Source: Advenella sp. S44 (lineage in GTDB: Bacteria > Pseudomonadota > Gammaproteobacteria > Burkholderiales > Burkholderiaceae_B). Taken from it: a stretch of 64,000 nucleotides of DNA. The position numbers were made by a program, and so were the translations under genes. Where the stretch lies: NCBI RefSeq assembly GCF_002810445.1, contig NZ_NEXS01000001.1, forward strand, positions 372,001 through 436,000. The letters run 5' to 3'. Of this stretch, positions 54,886 to 63,088 are shown in pieces. Each line of letters begins with the position of its first letter. The stretch's first letter is position 1. Under the pieces are notes generated by a model, which saw only the letters and a list, made by a program, of their open reading frames with translations, made no database searches and was not told the DNA's origin.

Positions 54886-55701
54886 TTATAATGTTAATTT
54901 ATAGTCAATGGGTGTCATGTCATTGAGTGAATCGTGCGGTCTTTCGGTGTTGTAAATCGTTGTCCAGTGTTCCGTGATGTGTTGAACTTGCTTCAACGAC
55001 GTAAAAAGATATAAATCTAATACCTCTTGGCGGTACGTACGATTGAAGCGCTCAATATAGGCGTTTTGATAGGGGCAACCGGGCTGCGTATAATCAATAT
55101 AAACGCCATGTTGATGTGCCCACTGAACGAACTCCGCGGAGGTGAACTCGGGGCCATTATCGACACGAACTCTACGTGGGTAGCCGTGCCAAGAGGCCAG
55201 CCCATCTAGGTAACGGGTGACACGAGCAGACGGCAAGCCCGTGCCAATATCGATTCCTAGCAACTCGCGATTGCAATCGTCAATCACATTAAATGTACGA
55301 AATCGCACGTTATTTTCTAAGCGGTCCGACATAAAATCCATCGACCAACACTGACCCGTACTTTTAGGTACGACGAGTGGTTCGGGTTGGCGAGCAGGCA
55401 CGCGTTGCTTGCGCTTTGTCTTTATGTTGAGTCGCAATGCATTATAAACACGCTGTACACGCTTATGATTCCAGCGGTAACCTAAAGCGCGTATGCGCTT
55501 AAAACACTTGGGGAACCCCCAACGTTGATGTCTTTCAACCAGCGTGTTTAGCACTGTAATTACCTCGCTATCATCACAACGTTTAGGCTGATAGTAAAAC
55601 GCGGTGCGACTCATCCCCGTAATCATGCAGCTTAAAACAACGCTGATGTCATGCTGTGCCTGTAGCGCTTTTGCCCAGTCTTTACGCGTCGCAACAGGCA
55701 C
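54886..55701 (-). CDS. IS3 transposase OrfB (DDE integrase)
   Basis: A 271-residue rve-type transposase. The DDE triad is visible: Asp in QCWSMDFMSD, Asp in VDNGPEFTS, Glu in NAYIERFNRTYRQEV. Full length for the family and no frameshift, so probably active. It is expected to be made mainly as an OrfAB fusion through -1 frameshifting. Confidence 0.92.
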   Translation of the reverse strand: MPVATRKDWAKALQAQHDISVVLSCMITGMSRTAFYYQPKRCDDSEVITVLNTLVERHQRWGFPKCFKRIRALGYRWNHKRVQRVYNALRLNIKTKRKQRVPARQPEPLVVPKSTGQCWSMDFMSDRLENNVRFRTFNVIDDCNRELLGIDIGTGLPSARVTRYLDGLASWHGYPRRVRVDNGPEFTSAEFVQWAHQHGVYIDYTQPGCPYQNAYIERFNRTYRQEVLDLYLFTSLKQVQHITEHWTTIYNTERPHDSLNDMTPIDYKLTL

Positions 55702-55961
55702 TACAGCTTTTTTATGATTTCTTCCTGCAACTGAGACTTCAAACTTAAATCAGCATACATCTGCTTTAAGCGACGATTCTCCTCCTCGAGCTCTTTGAGT
55801 CGTTTTACGTCGGAGAGCTCCATGCCGCCATATTTGGCTCGCCATTTATAAAATGTGGAGTTACCTACATGATGCTTGCGGCACAGCTCTTTAATCGGTA
55901 TCCCAGCTTCCGCTTCTTTCAACATCGCCACAATTTGGCTTTCTGTCATCCGTTTGCTCAT
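55701..55961 (-). CDS. IS3 transposase OrfA (helix-turn-helix)
   Basis: An 86-residue OrfA with the HTH_Tnp_1 pattern: SQIVAMLKEAEAGIPIKELCRKHHVGNSTFYKWRAKYG cut here into its helices, then a leucine-zipper-like ELEEENRRLKQMYADLSLK. It binds the IS ends and provides the N-terminal part of the OrfAB transposase. Confidence 0.92.
   Translation of the reverse strand: MSKRMTESQIVAMLKEAEAGIPIKELCRKHHVGNSTFYKWRAKYGGMELSDVKRLKELEEENRRLKQMYADLSLKSQLQEEIIKKL
55707..55713 (-). promoter_or_regulatory. Programmed -1 frameshift site of the IS
   Basis: A_AAA_AAG is read at the end of orfA, three codons before its stop. A -1 slip joins orfA to orfB, as in other IS3-family elements. Confidence 0.75.
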
Positions 55962-56033
55962 CGTAAAAATCCTTTTTTCTTAGTGTAAGAAAAATTCTAC
56001 GCTTCAGCTGTATTATTTTAGGGGATAGTTACA

Positions 56034-56699
56034 CATTTAGTACAGCATCTAAACAATAAAGGATTAACGTATACGAGGCTTCTTGACGATATCTCGATCT
56101 CGTCAAAAACGCAATTGGAGGAAAAGCAAGTTCAAACTCTTATTGGAAAAGTTCGTACTATGCTGAACGAACAGGGGCTAAAGTTACAGAATAAAAAAAC
56201 CAAGATAACTTCTCGCAAGAACCCGGAAAATTTGATGGAAGTAACTGGACTTTGGCTGAACAGAGGGCGGGCACGTGTACATCGGAATGAGCGACGAATA
56301 ATTCGTGCTGAATTACATAAATGCGAGAGTATGTCGCGGTTAAGTAAATCCTCACCTGAATATCATGATTTTTATAATAGATTATCAGGACGAGTCGCGA
56401 AACTCACCTATCTCGAGCATAAAGAAGCTTTGTCTTATCGATCTCGGTTACGAGAGATTTTGCCAATTTATGAAAAAAATGAGATTCACCGTACTATCCA
56501 GTTAGTAACTTCCTTAAAAAAATCTTCTATAAAAGATCGAGGAAAATACGCCTACTATGCGAAATTTCATCAAGTCCGCTATCGCCTTAACATCTTAGGA
56601 CGGACAGACGGTGGATTAGCAAAAAAATTGGCTACAACATTACAAACTTGTAAGCCTACATCTGACAAAGAGAGGTTGTTCTATCATGACATTATCTGA
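56034..56699 (+). pseudogene. Retron-like reverse transcriptase, 5'-truncated by IS
   Basis: The C-terminal about 220 codons of a reverse transcriptase. The frame enters directly from the IS end, reaches the catalytic motif YTRLLDDISIS (Asp pair at 56085-56090), then NKKTKITS and EVTGLWLNR, the thumb-start pattern of retron-type enzymes, with an arginine-rich thumb after it. Palm motifs upstream of the Asp pair are missing, so it cannot be active. LLDD replaces the common YADD. It overlaps the following cold-shock-domain gene. Confidence 0.75.
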
Positions 56700-56898
56700 G
56701 GAGACCGTTGGAACTATTAAATGTTATTTCCCGTTAAAAGGTTTTGGCTTTATCGCAAGACAGGCCGGGAAAGATCTGTTCTTTCATTTTCGTGATGTAC
56801 AAGGCGAAGAATGGGCGTTAGAGGGTGTAAAAGTGAGATTTCGTGTCGAACGGACAGCTAAAGGCTTACAAGCTGTAAATATCTCTAGAAATGCATAG
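56686..56898 (+). CDS. Cold-shock-domain protein coupled to the RT
   Basis: A 70-residue cold-shock-domain protein. RNP1 is KGFGFI (18-23), RNP2 is LFFHF (31-35), and the five-strand barrel spans most of the length. It is more diverged and more basic at its end than housekeeping CspA. The ATG lies 14 bases inside the RT gene, so the two were one functional unit. Cold-shock-domain accessory proteins are reported for some retrons (Se72 from memory). It appears intact even though the RT is broken. Confidence 0.78.
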   Translation: MTLSEETVGTIKCYFPLKGFGFIARQAGKDLFFHFRDVQGEEWALEGVKVRFRVERTAKGLQAVNISRNA

Positions 56899-56990
56899 CC
56901 TGCTTAAATAGCCATAGAAACAATGAAAGAATTAAATAACATTTAAAATCAAATGGTTATAATGTTTTTGTTGTCCTAAAATTATTTGCA

Positions 56991-57190
56991 TTAATTGTGA
57001 GACAAAATCCGGAAATTTTCACTAATTATGAGATTTCAAAAAGAGCCAGTCTCACAATTAATGAAAAAGGCCTTTAAAATCAAGCACACGATTTTCACTA
57101 ATTGTGAGACTCGACAGGTGTTGTGCGTTCTCATAATTAATGAAAAAGTCTCACAATTAATGAAAATCCATTCTCATAATTAGCGAGAAA
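56991..57190. repeat. Seven copies of an 18-19 bp repeat in both orientations
   Basis: Consensus TTTTCAYTAATTRTGAGA. Plus-strand copies centre on AATT at 56993 (partial), 57024 and 57100; inverted copies at 57056, 57135, 57155 and 57178. Spacings are 31, 32, 44, 35, 20 and 23 bp. They lie between the cold-shock-domain gene and a terminator. Mixed orientation and short spacers exclude a CRISPR array. A multi-site DNA-binding region (replication iterons, transposon end or operator cluster) is the likely nature. Confidence 0.8.
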
Positions 57191-57191
57191 A

Positions 57192-57209
57192 ATCTGTAGC
57201 TATACAGAT
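57192..57209. other. Small perfect hairpin
   Basis: ATCTGTA-GCTA-TACAGAT, a 7-bp stem with 4-nt loop, sits between the repeat array and the terminator. Confidence 0.5.
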
Positions 57210-57213
57210 TGCC

Positions 57214-57248
57214 AAACAGGCTCCGATGTTTTATCGGAGCCTGTTTTT
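57214..57248. terminator. Strong bidirectional intrinsic terminator
   Basis: A perfect 14-bp stem AAACAGGCTCCGAT/ATCGGAGCCTGTTT with a 5-base loop, followed by a T-run on the plus strand. It separates the island from the convergent SDR gene and marks the apparent right border of the AT-rich segment. Confidence 0.85.
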
Positions 57249-57306
57249 ATTTGGACAGAGGTTCAGGATGTTAATCCCATATTTGCAATTCTCTTGATTG
57301 GTGCAT

Positions 57307-58059
57307 CTAAATCGTGAGACCTCCGTCCACGCTGAGAGTCGTGCCCGTGGTAAACCCTGCGCTTGGCGAACACAGGTAAAGAACCGCCCCAGCAATCTCT
57401 TCGGGACGGCCAGTCCGTTTCATGGGCTGCAGTTCATTGAGAAAATTTCGCCCACTTTCTTCGGCTCTTATTTCCTCATTCATGGGCGTGTCAATCACAC
57501 CCGGACATATCACATTGACCCGGACTCCTTGCGTAGCAAATTCCACTGCCGCCGATTTGCTCAGCCCGATGACGGCAGACTTGCTCGCGTTGTATATCGC
57601 CGAGCCAGGAAAGGCGCGAATGCCCAGAAACGATGCGGTATTGACGATGCCACCTCCGCCACTTTTTATGATCGCAGGAATTTCGTGCTTCATGCTAAGC
57701 GCGACACCGCGCACGTTGACGGCCAGGATGCGGTCAATGTCCTCAGACGATATTTCGGTAACGGGTGCCGGCGGGAGAAAAATACCCGCATTGTTGAATG
57801 CAAAATTCACGCCACCAAACACCTCAACGGTGCGTTCGACAGCGAAGGCAATTTCATTTTCAATTGAAACATCTGCCCGTACAAAGAGACCTTTTCCCCC
57901 GGCTTGTTCAATGAGGGCGACTGACTCTTCGCCCTCATTTTTCCTTCGCCCAACAACGACAACATTGGCTCCTTCCTGCGCAAACGCAAGTGCGGTGGTC
58001 CGGCCAATGCCTGAGGTACCGCCGGTAACGATAACGACTTTTCCTGCAAATGTTTTCAT
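57307..58059 (-). CDS. SDR family oxidoreductase
   Basis: A 250-residue classical SDR. TGGTSGIG at about 12-19, NNAGIFLPP, Ser in NTASFLG, YNASKSA and the C-terminal SVDGGLTI are all present. It resembles glucose-1-dehydrogenase/cyclohexanol-dehydrogenase-type enzymes; the substrate is unknown. It is co-directional with an HxlR gene four to five bases upstream of its start region, so they probably share a transcript. Confidence 0.87.
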   Translation of the reverse strand: MKTFAGKVVIVTGGTSGIGRTTALAFAQEGANVVVVGRRKNEGEESVALIEQAGGKGLFVRADVSIENEIAFAVERTVEVFGGVNFAFNNAGIFLPPAPVTEISSEDIDRILAVNVRGVALSMKHEIPAIIKSGGGGIVNTASFLGIRAFPGSAIYNASKSAVIGLSKSAAVEFATQGVRVNVICPGVIDTPMNEEIRAEESGRNFLNELQPMKRTGRPEEIAGAVLYLCSPSAGFTTGTTLSVDGGLTI

Positions 58060-58063
58060 AGTA

Positions 58064-58456
58064 TTAATTCCTTGTTGGGTTCTCGATCTTCTGGCGCTCG
58101 GCGTAGGTCGTACGCGCTGCGTCCATGCGCGGCGAATTCGCGATTACCCACTCAGCAAGTGCCCGCACGGGCACTAGCAGTTCCTGCCCAAGTTGTGTCA
58201 ACGCGTACTCAACTTGAGGCGGCTTTGCCGGCGTCACCGTACGAGAAACAAAGCCGTTTTCCTCCAGATCCCTCAAGGTGGAAGCTAGCACTTTCTGGCT
58301 GATCTCGCCGACCTCACGACGCAGGGCATTGAATCGGTAGGGCCCAGTTCCGAGAATATGCACCACGAGCATCGTCCATTTATCACTGATCCTCGCAATC
58401 ATTCCGCTGACGTGCTCGCACTGAGCAGTATCTTCGCGGTGATTAGGTTTCTTCAA
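58064..58456 (-). CDS. HxlR-family transcriptional regulator
   Basis: A 130-residue winged-helix regulator of the HxlR/MarR-like family. ISDKWTMLVVHILGTGPYRFNALRREVGEISQKVL contains the HxlR signature, cut here by its turns; LRDLEENGFVSRTV is the wing. The N-terminal Cys in AQCEH is at the position that senses thiol-reactive compounds in many members. The start is TTG with AAGGAGG upstream. It is divergent from an FMN reductase gene over a perfect dyad. Confidence 0.87.
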   Translation of the reverse strand: MKKPNHREDTAQCEHVSGMIARISDKWTMLVVHILGTGPYRFNALRREVGEISQKVLASTLRDLEENGFVSRTVTPAKPPQVEYALTQLGQELLVPVRALAEWVIANSPRMDAARTTYAERQKIENPTRN

Positions 58457-58475
58457 AGTGCCTCCTTGTTGGATT

Positions 58476-58488
58476 CGATAACTTATCG
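58476..58488. promoter_or_regulatory. Candidate HxlR operator
   Basis: A perfect palindrome CGATAA-C-TTATCG lies in the 77-bp gap between the HxlR gene and the divergent FMN reductase gene. Position fits control of both; binding is inferred. Confidence 0.5.
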
Positions 58489-58533
58489 TAATGTAGTAAC
58501 TCGTCGAAACCAGCATAGCATATAGGAGTTATT

Positions 58534-59127
58534 ATGAACGTAAAACCAAGAATTGCAGTCATCATCGGCTCTACCCGCTCGACGCGATTTGCCGATAAGC
58601 CGGCGCAATGGATTTTGAAGCAGGCCAAGGCACGCACTGACATTGATGCAGAGTTGGTAGATCTGCGCGGCCATCCGATGCCGTTCTTCGACGAGATATC
58701 CTCGAACAGATTCGCGCCAAGTCAGAACCCCGAGGCGGTGCGGTGGCAGGAGACTGTTAGCCAATTTGACGGGTTCATCTTCGTTGTACCGGAATACAAT
58801 CACTCCTTGCCTGCCGTGCTGAAAAACGCGCTCGACCAAGCTTATCAAGAATGGAATCACAAACCTTTCACAGCTGTCGGCTATGGCGGAGTTGGCGCAG
58901 CGCGTTCTATTGAGCATCTGCGACAGATTGGCGTCGAGTTGCAGATGGTGTCGACGGCCACAGCCGTCCATATCGGAGGGAGAGACTTCTATACTGTTTT
59001 TCCCTTGGGTCAAGACCGGCCAATCGAGGAAATTGAGGCTAATCTTCTGCCTTCTGCGCACAGTGCGTTTGATGAGCTGGTCTGGTGGGCAGGGGCGACG
59101 ATAGCTGCCCGAGGGGCTAAAGCATAA
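58534..59127 (+). CDS. NAD(P)H-dependent FMN reductase
   Basis: A 197-residue flavodoxin-like reductase of the FMN_red family. GSTRSTRFADKPA is the FMN phosphate loop, and the second flavin loop is FVVPEYNHSLPAVLKNALD. TAVGYGGVGAARSIEHLR follows. Typical roles are quinone or azo reduction in electrophile defence, which suits an HxlR partner. AGGAG precedes the ATG. Confidence 0.9.
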   Translation: MNVKPRIAVIIGSTRSTRFADKPAQWILKQAKARTDIDAELVDLRGHPMPFFDEISSNRFAPSQNPEAVRWQETVSQFDGFIFVVPEYNHSLPAVLKNALDQAYQEWNHKPFTAVGYGGVGAARSIEHLRQIGVELQMVSTATAVHIGGRDFYTVFPLGQDRPIEEIEANLLPSAHSAFDELVWWAGATIAARGAKA

Positions 59128-59340
59128 GCCCCGCCGGCACTTATCGCCATGGACTGGCCTGGCTTGGCGCAATCGGCAGCAGAAACGGAACAACCGTATG
59201 CCGACTGTCTTGAAGCGCTCCTACGTGCTGAATGCAGCCTCGTTGGGCGCGCAGCCAGCACACGATGACACGAATAGCCGGGAAAAGCGACGCTACGCGC
59301 CTAAGGTGAAAAAAGCTGCTGCCTGTTGAAGGAGGCGGTG
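59128..59340 (+). pseudogene. IstB (IS21 helper ATPase) N-terminal remnant
   Basis: About 45 codons read like the start of IS21-type IstB: WPGLAQSAAETEQPYADCLEALLRAE in pieces, ending in a stop near 59268; after a +1 shift the text REKRRYAPKVKKAA resumes the family pattern. No ATPase motifs follow. Nothing else was seen up to the MFS gene end at 59505. It is probably scar tissue of an old insertion. Confidence 0.42.
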
Positions 59341-59505
59341 ACACAACGCCGGACCATCGTCGCGGCGCCATGTGACAGTTTCGCCGGGCAGCCCGTCCAT
59401 CTGCAGGACGGGCATGAACCCAGCTTCGTTAATCACTACAACGGCGTTCGGCCCTTTCAGGGATCGCCGGCGACGTTCCCCGATCTGGCGACTGGTCCAG
59501 TGCCG

Positions 59506-60852
59506 TTAGGCGCTTTCTTCGGCAACTCGGCGCATTGCCGTATCTCGGAAGCGGATATTGTGCGGTATGGCGCAAATAATCAATATTGCAGTGACGACGC
59601 AGGCCAGCGAAATCACATATAAGCCCATCGATGCGCTGCCAGTCATATCCTTGACCTTGCCGACCATGTAAGGCGCGATTATGCCGCCGATTTGGCCAAG
59701 GGAATTGATCATGGCTACGCCGCCGGCTGCGGCGACACCGCTAAGTATGCGGACGGGAAACACCCAGAATATACCGAAAGAGGCAATGATACCCGTCGCG
59801 GCAATACTAAGGCCCAGCACCAATATCACAGTGTTGTCCCAATAGATCGCACACAGCACATAGCCCACGGCACCGGCCAGTGCGCAGCCGGCCAGGTGCC
59901 AGCGGCGGTCGCCGGTCCGGTCGGAACTTTTACCAATCAGGATCGTTCCGACGATCGCGGCAATGTAGGGTAGTGTCGTAATCAATCCGATGATAAACGG
60001 ATCGGCCGTCCCTGCTGTTTTGACAAGCTGCGGCATCCAGAAAAGCAGGCCGTAGATTCCCATGCAAAGTCCGAGATAAATCAGAGAGAATAGATAAATG
60101 ACCGGCCGTTTCAACGCTACGCTTAAAGAGTGCGTGTTGTCGACTTTGGGATCATTGCCAATTTCGGTTGCCAGCATGACTTTCTCCTTGTCGGATAGCC
60201 ATTTGGCATCTTCGATGCGATCGTTGAATGCGAACAAGACCACCAAGCCCAGGATAACCGAAGGAATCCCTTCGATCAGGAACAGCCATTGCCAGCCGGG
60301 CATGCCATAGGCGCCATCCAGCAGCTTAAGAATGGCACCGGAAATCGGTCCACCGATGATGCCGCACAACGCGATGGAGCCGAAAAACATATTATTCATG
60401 CGTCCGCGGTAACTGGCGGGAAACCATTGCGTAAAGAAGTAGAGCACGCCTGGAACGAAGCCGGCCTCAAGCACCCCAAGCAGAAAGCGCAGCGCATAGA
60501 ACGAGGTCTCGTCATAGACGAACATCATGGCGGCCGAGGTGATGCCCCAAGTGATCATGATCCGTGCGATCCAGCGGCGCGCGCCGACTCGTGCCAAAAT
60601 AACATTGCTTGGGATTTCGAAAAGCAAGTAGCCAATGAAAAACATACTGGCGCCAAGCCCGTATGCAGCTTCGCTCAGGCCGAGCTCCGATTGCATTTGC
60701 AGTTTCGCAAAACTGATGTTGACGCGATCCAGATATGCCATGATAAAACAGGCAATTATTAACGGTATGATCCGCCACGCAACTTTGCGCAGCAGAGCTG
60801 CCTTTTCCTGTTCCTCCGATCCAAGCGCCGTATCTACCCTCGTGTTCACCAT
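59506..60852 (-). CDS. MFS transporter, anion:cation symporter (ACS) family
   Basis: A 448-residue twelve-helix carrier. AYLDRVNISFAKLQMQSELGLSEAAYGLG is the start typical of ACS-family organic acid carriers (phthalate, galactonate, 4-hydroxyphenylacetate); ARVGARRWIARIMITWG is the loop 2-3 signature. The start at 60852 has AGGAGA upstream. It takes up an organic anion, plausibly the substrate of the SDR and iron alcohol dehydrogenase encoded upstream in the same direction. Confidence 0.9.
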   Translation of the reverse strand: MVNTRVDTALGSEEQEKAALLRKVAWRIIPLIIACFIMAYLDRVNISFAKLQMQSELGLSEAAYGLGASMFFIGYLLFEIPSNVILARVGARRWIARIMITWGITSAAMMFVYDETSFYALRFLLGVLEAGFVPGVLYFFTQWFPASYRGRMNNMFFGSIALCGIIGGPISGAILKLLDGAYGMPGWQWLFLIEGIPSVILGLVVLFAFNDRIEDAKWLSDKEKVMLATEIGNDPKVDNTHSLSVALKRPVIYLFSLIYLGLCMGIYGLLFWMPQLVKTAGTADPFIIGLITTLPYIAAIVGTILIGKSSDRTGDRRWHLAGCALAGAVGYVLCAIYWDNTVILVLGLSIAATGIIASFGIFWVFPVRILSGVAAAGGVAMINSLGQIGGIIAPYMVGKVKDMTGSASMGLYVISLACVVTAILIICAIPHNIRFRDTAMRRVAEESA

Positions 60853-60930
60853 TCTTCGTCTCCTGATTTTAATAATAGGTATCGCCTGCAACGACTGGCG
60901 ACCCGCGTGGAATGGGTTCGCTTCTTTGAA

Positions 60931-61725
60931 TTACCCCCGCCCCACAAATGGCATTTTGGTAGCCATGACCGTCATAAATTGCACATTGGCTTCAAGCGGG
61001 AGGCTGGCCATATGCACAATGGCATTTGCAGCGTGAGCGACATCCATCGTAGGCTCCGGGATGCGCTCGCCGTTTGCCTGCAGTACGCCCCCCTTCATGC
61101 CTGCCACCATTTGGGTCTGCGCATTGCCGAAGTCCACCTGGCATACCGCGATTTCGTATTTCCGGCCATCGAGCGCGCAGGCTTTTGTCAAGCCGCTGAC
61201 CGCGTGCTTGCTGGCGGTATAGTCGGCTGAATGCAGTCTGGGCACATGTGCCGACAACGAACCATTATTGATAATGCGTCCACCTCGTGGCGTTTGCGTA
61301 CTCATTTGCCGAAATGCCGCTTGTGTGCAAAGAAACGTGCCGGTGACATTCACGTCAAGCATTTGTTTCCAGCGTTCGTATGCCAGTTCTTCGACAGAAT
61401 TTCCGGCAACGGCGAGTCCGGCATTGTTAAACAACATGTCGAGCCGGCCAAAAGCGTGCTGCGAAGCGGCGAATAGCTGATCGACGGAGGACGGCTGAGT
61501 GACGTCCGTCGGTATGGCAATGGTTCGGATGCCGTGGTCCGAAAAAAGAGTATCGCAGTCGCGGATTGTCGCTTCGAGAGTCTCCAGATGACGCCCGGCA
61601 AGAGCGACGCGCCATCCGTCCGCCAATAGTGCGCGTACGGTTGCCCTGCCTATACCGCTGCCTGCTCCGGTGACTATGGCGACCTGATTATGGGGAACGC
61701 GACTAGCGTCCGGTTTGTCTCTCAT
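60931..61725 (-). CDS. SDR family oxidoreductase
   Basis: A 264-residue SDR. TGAGSGIG near residues 20-27, NNAGLAVAG, Ser in NNGSLSAH and YTASKHA form the catalytic set. AAGGAGAGG precedes the ATG at 61725; the frame runs fourteen codons further upstream. It is between the alcohol dehydrogenase and the MFS gene and likely forms an operon with them. Confidence 0.87.
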   Translation of the reverse strand: MRDKPDASRVPHNQVAIVTGAGSGIGRATVRALLADGWRVALAGRHLETLEATIRDCDTLFSDHGIRTIAIPTDVTQPSSVDQLFAASQHAFGRLDMLFNNAGLAVAGNSVEELAYERWKQMLDVNVTGTFLCTQAAFRQMSTQTPRGGRIINNGSLSAHVPRLHSADYTASKHAVSGLTKACALDGRKYEIAVCQVDFGNAQTQMVAGMKGGVLQANGERIPEPTMDVAHAANAIVHMASLPLEANVQFMTVMATKMPFVGRG

Positions 61726-61794
61726 TTCTCCCTCTCCTTGTCTATTTTTTATGGCGCGATCGCGCATTGCGCCGATGCCTGTGCTGTGCTCCTA

Positions 61795-62934
61795 TCACAG
61801 TGACTCATTGAGCATTGCCATGTAATCGTCCGGGGATGCCTCGCGCGGATTGGTTTTGTGGCTATGGTCGGCGAGCGCGCCCTCGATTACGCGGGAAAAC
61901 AATGACTCCGAAACCTCAACGCGGGCGAGCCCATCGGGCAAGCCAAGACGATGGGTCATGCTTCTGATTGCCGGCGCGAGTTCATCGGGCGAATCGAGCC
62001 CCATGCATTGAATAAGGCGTTCGAGCTTGCGTTCTTGGATGACCGATGGCGCGGAGGCATTAAAACGGAGCACCGCCGGCAGAAATATCGCATTCAATGT
62101 TCCGTGGTGCAGCGTCGGATTGATTCCGCCGAGCGAATGGCTCAGGCTGTGTACGCAACCCAGGCCTTTTTGGAACGCCAGGGCGCCCTGCATCGACGCG
62201 CTCATCATGTTCAGGCGCGCCTCCCGATCATGGGGTTCGCTGACTGCTCGCTCAATATGGGTCCATGCGCGGCGCAGCCCGTCCAGCGCTATGCCGTCTG
62301 CAGGTGGATTAAATAGTGGAGACAGGAATGTCTCAATGCAATGGGCGATGGCATCCATACCCGTGGCTGCCGTCAACAGAGGAGGCAGCTCAAGCGTAAG
62401 CTCCGGATCGCAGATAGCGGATTTCGGCAGGACGTGCGGCGACAGGATACCCACCTTGCGCCCATCATCGAGAATCAGAATGGCGCCGCGCCCGACTTCG
62501 CTACCTGTACCCGCGGTTGTCGGAATAGCAATTACAGGCGCTGTCGTGGATGTGATTTTTGCAAGCCCCCCTTCGATGACAGCGAATTGTTTAAGGGGCC
62601 CTTCATGTGTGGCGCAAACGGCGACACCCTTGGCAAGGTCAATGGAGGAACCGCCCCCGATGGCAATGACTCCATCGCAATCATTTTCGATGTACATTGC
62701 AGCAGCTTTGTGTACTGCTCTTTCATTCGGATTGGGTGGCGTTTCGTCGAAAATGACTGCAAGATCCGGCTGTTCTAAGTTGGTCATAACAGCATCAAGT
62801 AGTCCAATGGCACGGACGCCTTGGTCAGTCACGACTAACGGGCGTTTAACACCAACGCGGTCGCATTCCGCCTGTAATAAACGGACTGCTCCGAAGTCAA
62901 ATTGAATGTGGGTGAGATATTGGATGAGTGCCAT
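61795..62934 (-). CDS. Iron-containing alcohol dehydrogenase
   Basis: A 379-residue group III (Fe-ADH) dehydrogenase. GGGSSIDLAKGVA is the NAD loop, PTTAGTGSEVGRGAIL follows, and the metal-ligand regions are CDPELTLELPP, AIAHCIETF, SLSHSLGG and LHHGTLNA. Relatives act on 4-hydroxybutyrate, propanediol or maleylacetate; substrate not assignable. It is the first gene of the operon leading to the MFS carrier and diverges from a LysR gene. Confidence 0.9.
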   Translation of the reverse strand: MALIQYLTHIQFDFGAVRLLQAECDRVGVKRPLVVTDQGVRAIGLLDAVMTNLEQPDLAVIFDETPPNPNERAVHKAAAMYIENDCDGVIAIGGGSSIDLAKGVAVCATHEGPLKQFAVIEGGLAKITSTTAPVIAIPTTAGTGSEVGRGAILILDDGRKVGILSPHVLPKSAICDPELTLELPPLLTAATGMDAIAHCIETFLSPLFNPPADGIALDGLRRAWTHIERAVSEPHDREARLNMMSASMQGALAFQKGLGCVHSLSHSLGGINPTLHHGTLNAIFLPAVLRFNASAPSVIQERKLERLIQCMGLDSPDELAPAIRSMTHRLGLPDGLARVEVSESLFSRVIEGALADHSHKTNPREASPDDYMAMLNESL

Positions 62935-63088
62935 CTGAATTAATAAAAAGTTATAATTGCAACTGACATCAGGACATGTTTTCCCTCTGTCTCCCGTTTT
63001 ATGCCTATTATTTACGCTCCCAGTATGGGCAAATTTGAAATAATATCCACTGAAAATTGTGCATATAGGTATAACTATTCGTTAATCC

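Larger units (their letters stand above)
54847..56033 (-). mobile_element. IS3-family insertion sequence
   Basis: About 1.19 kb. The ends form imperfect inverted repeats: left TGTAAATACCCCATCTTTAA, right (reverse complement) TGTAACTATCCCCTAAAATA, with shared TAATACA and TAGAATTT further in. It carries orfA and orfB with a slippery heptamer between them. Truncated unrelated genes abut both ends, so it marks a deletion or rearrangement. A short direct repeat (TTT) at the borders cannot be decided because the exact right end is ambiguous by two bases. Confidence 0.8.

Noticed and set aside
56991-57190. CRISPR array reading of the repeats
   Set aside because: Copies are in both orientations, spacers vary and are very short, and no cas genes are present.
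59326-59622. A 98-codon forward frame overlapping the end of the MFS gene
   Set aside because: The overlapped part is the antisense of a well-supported transporter; no independent support.
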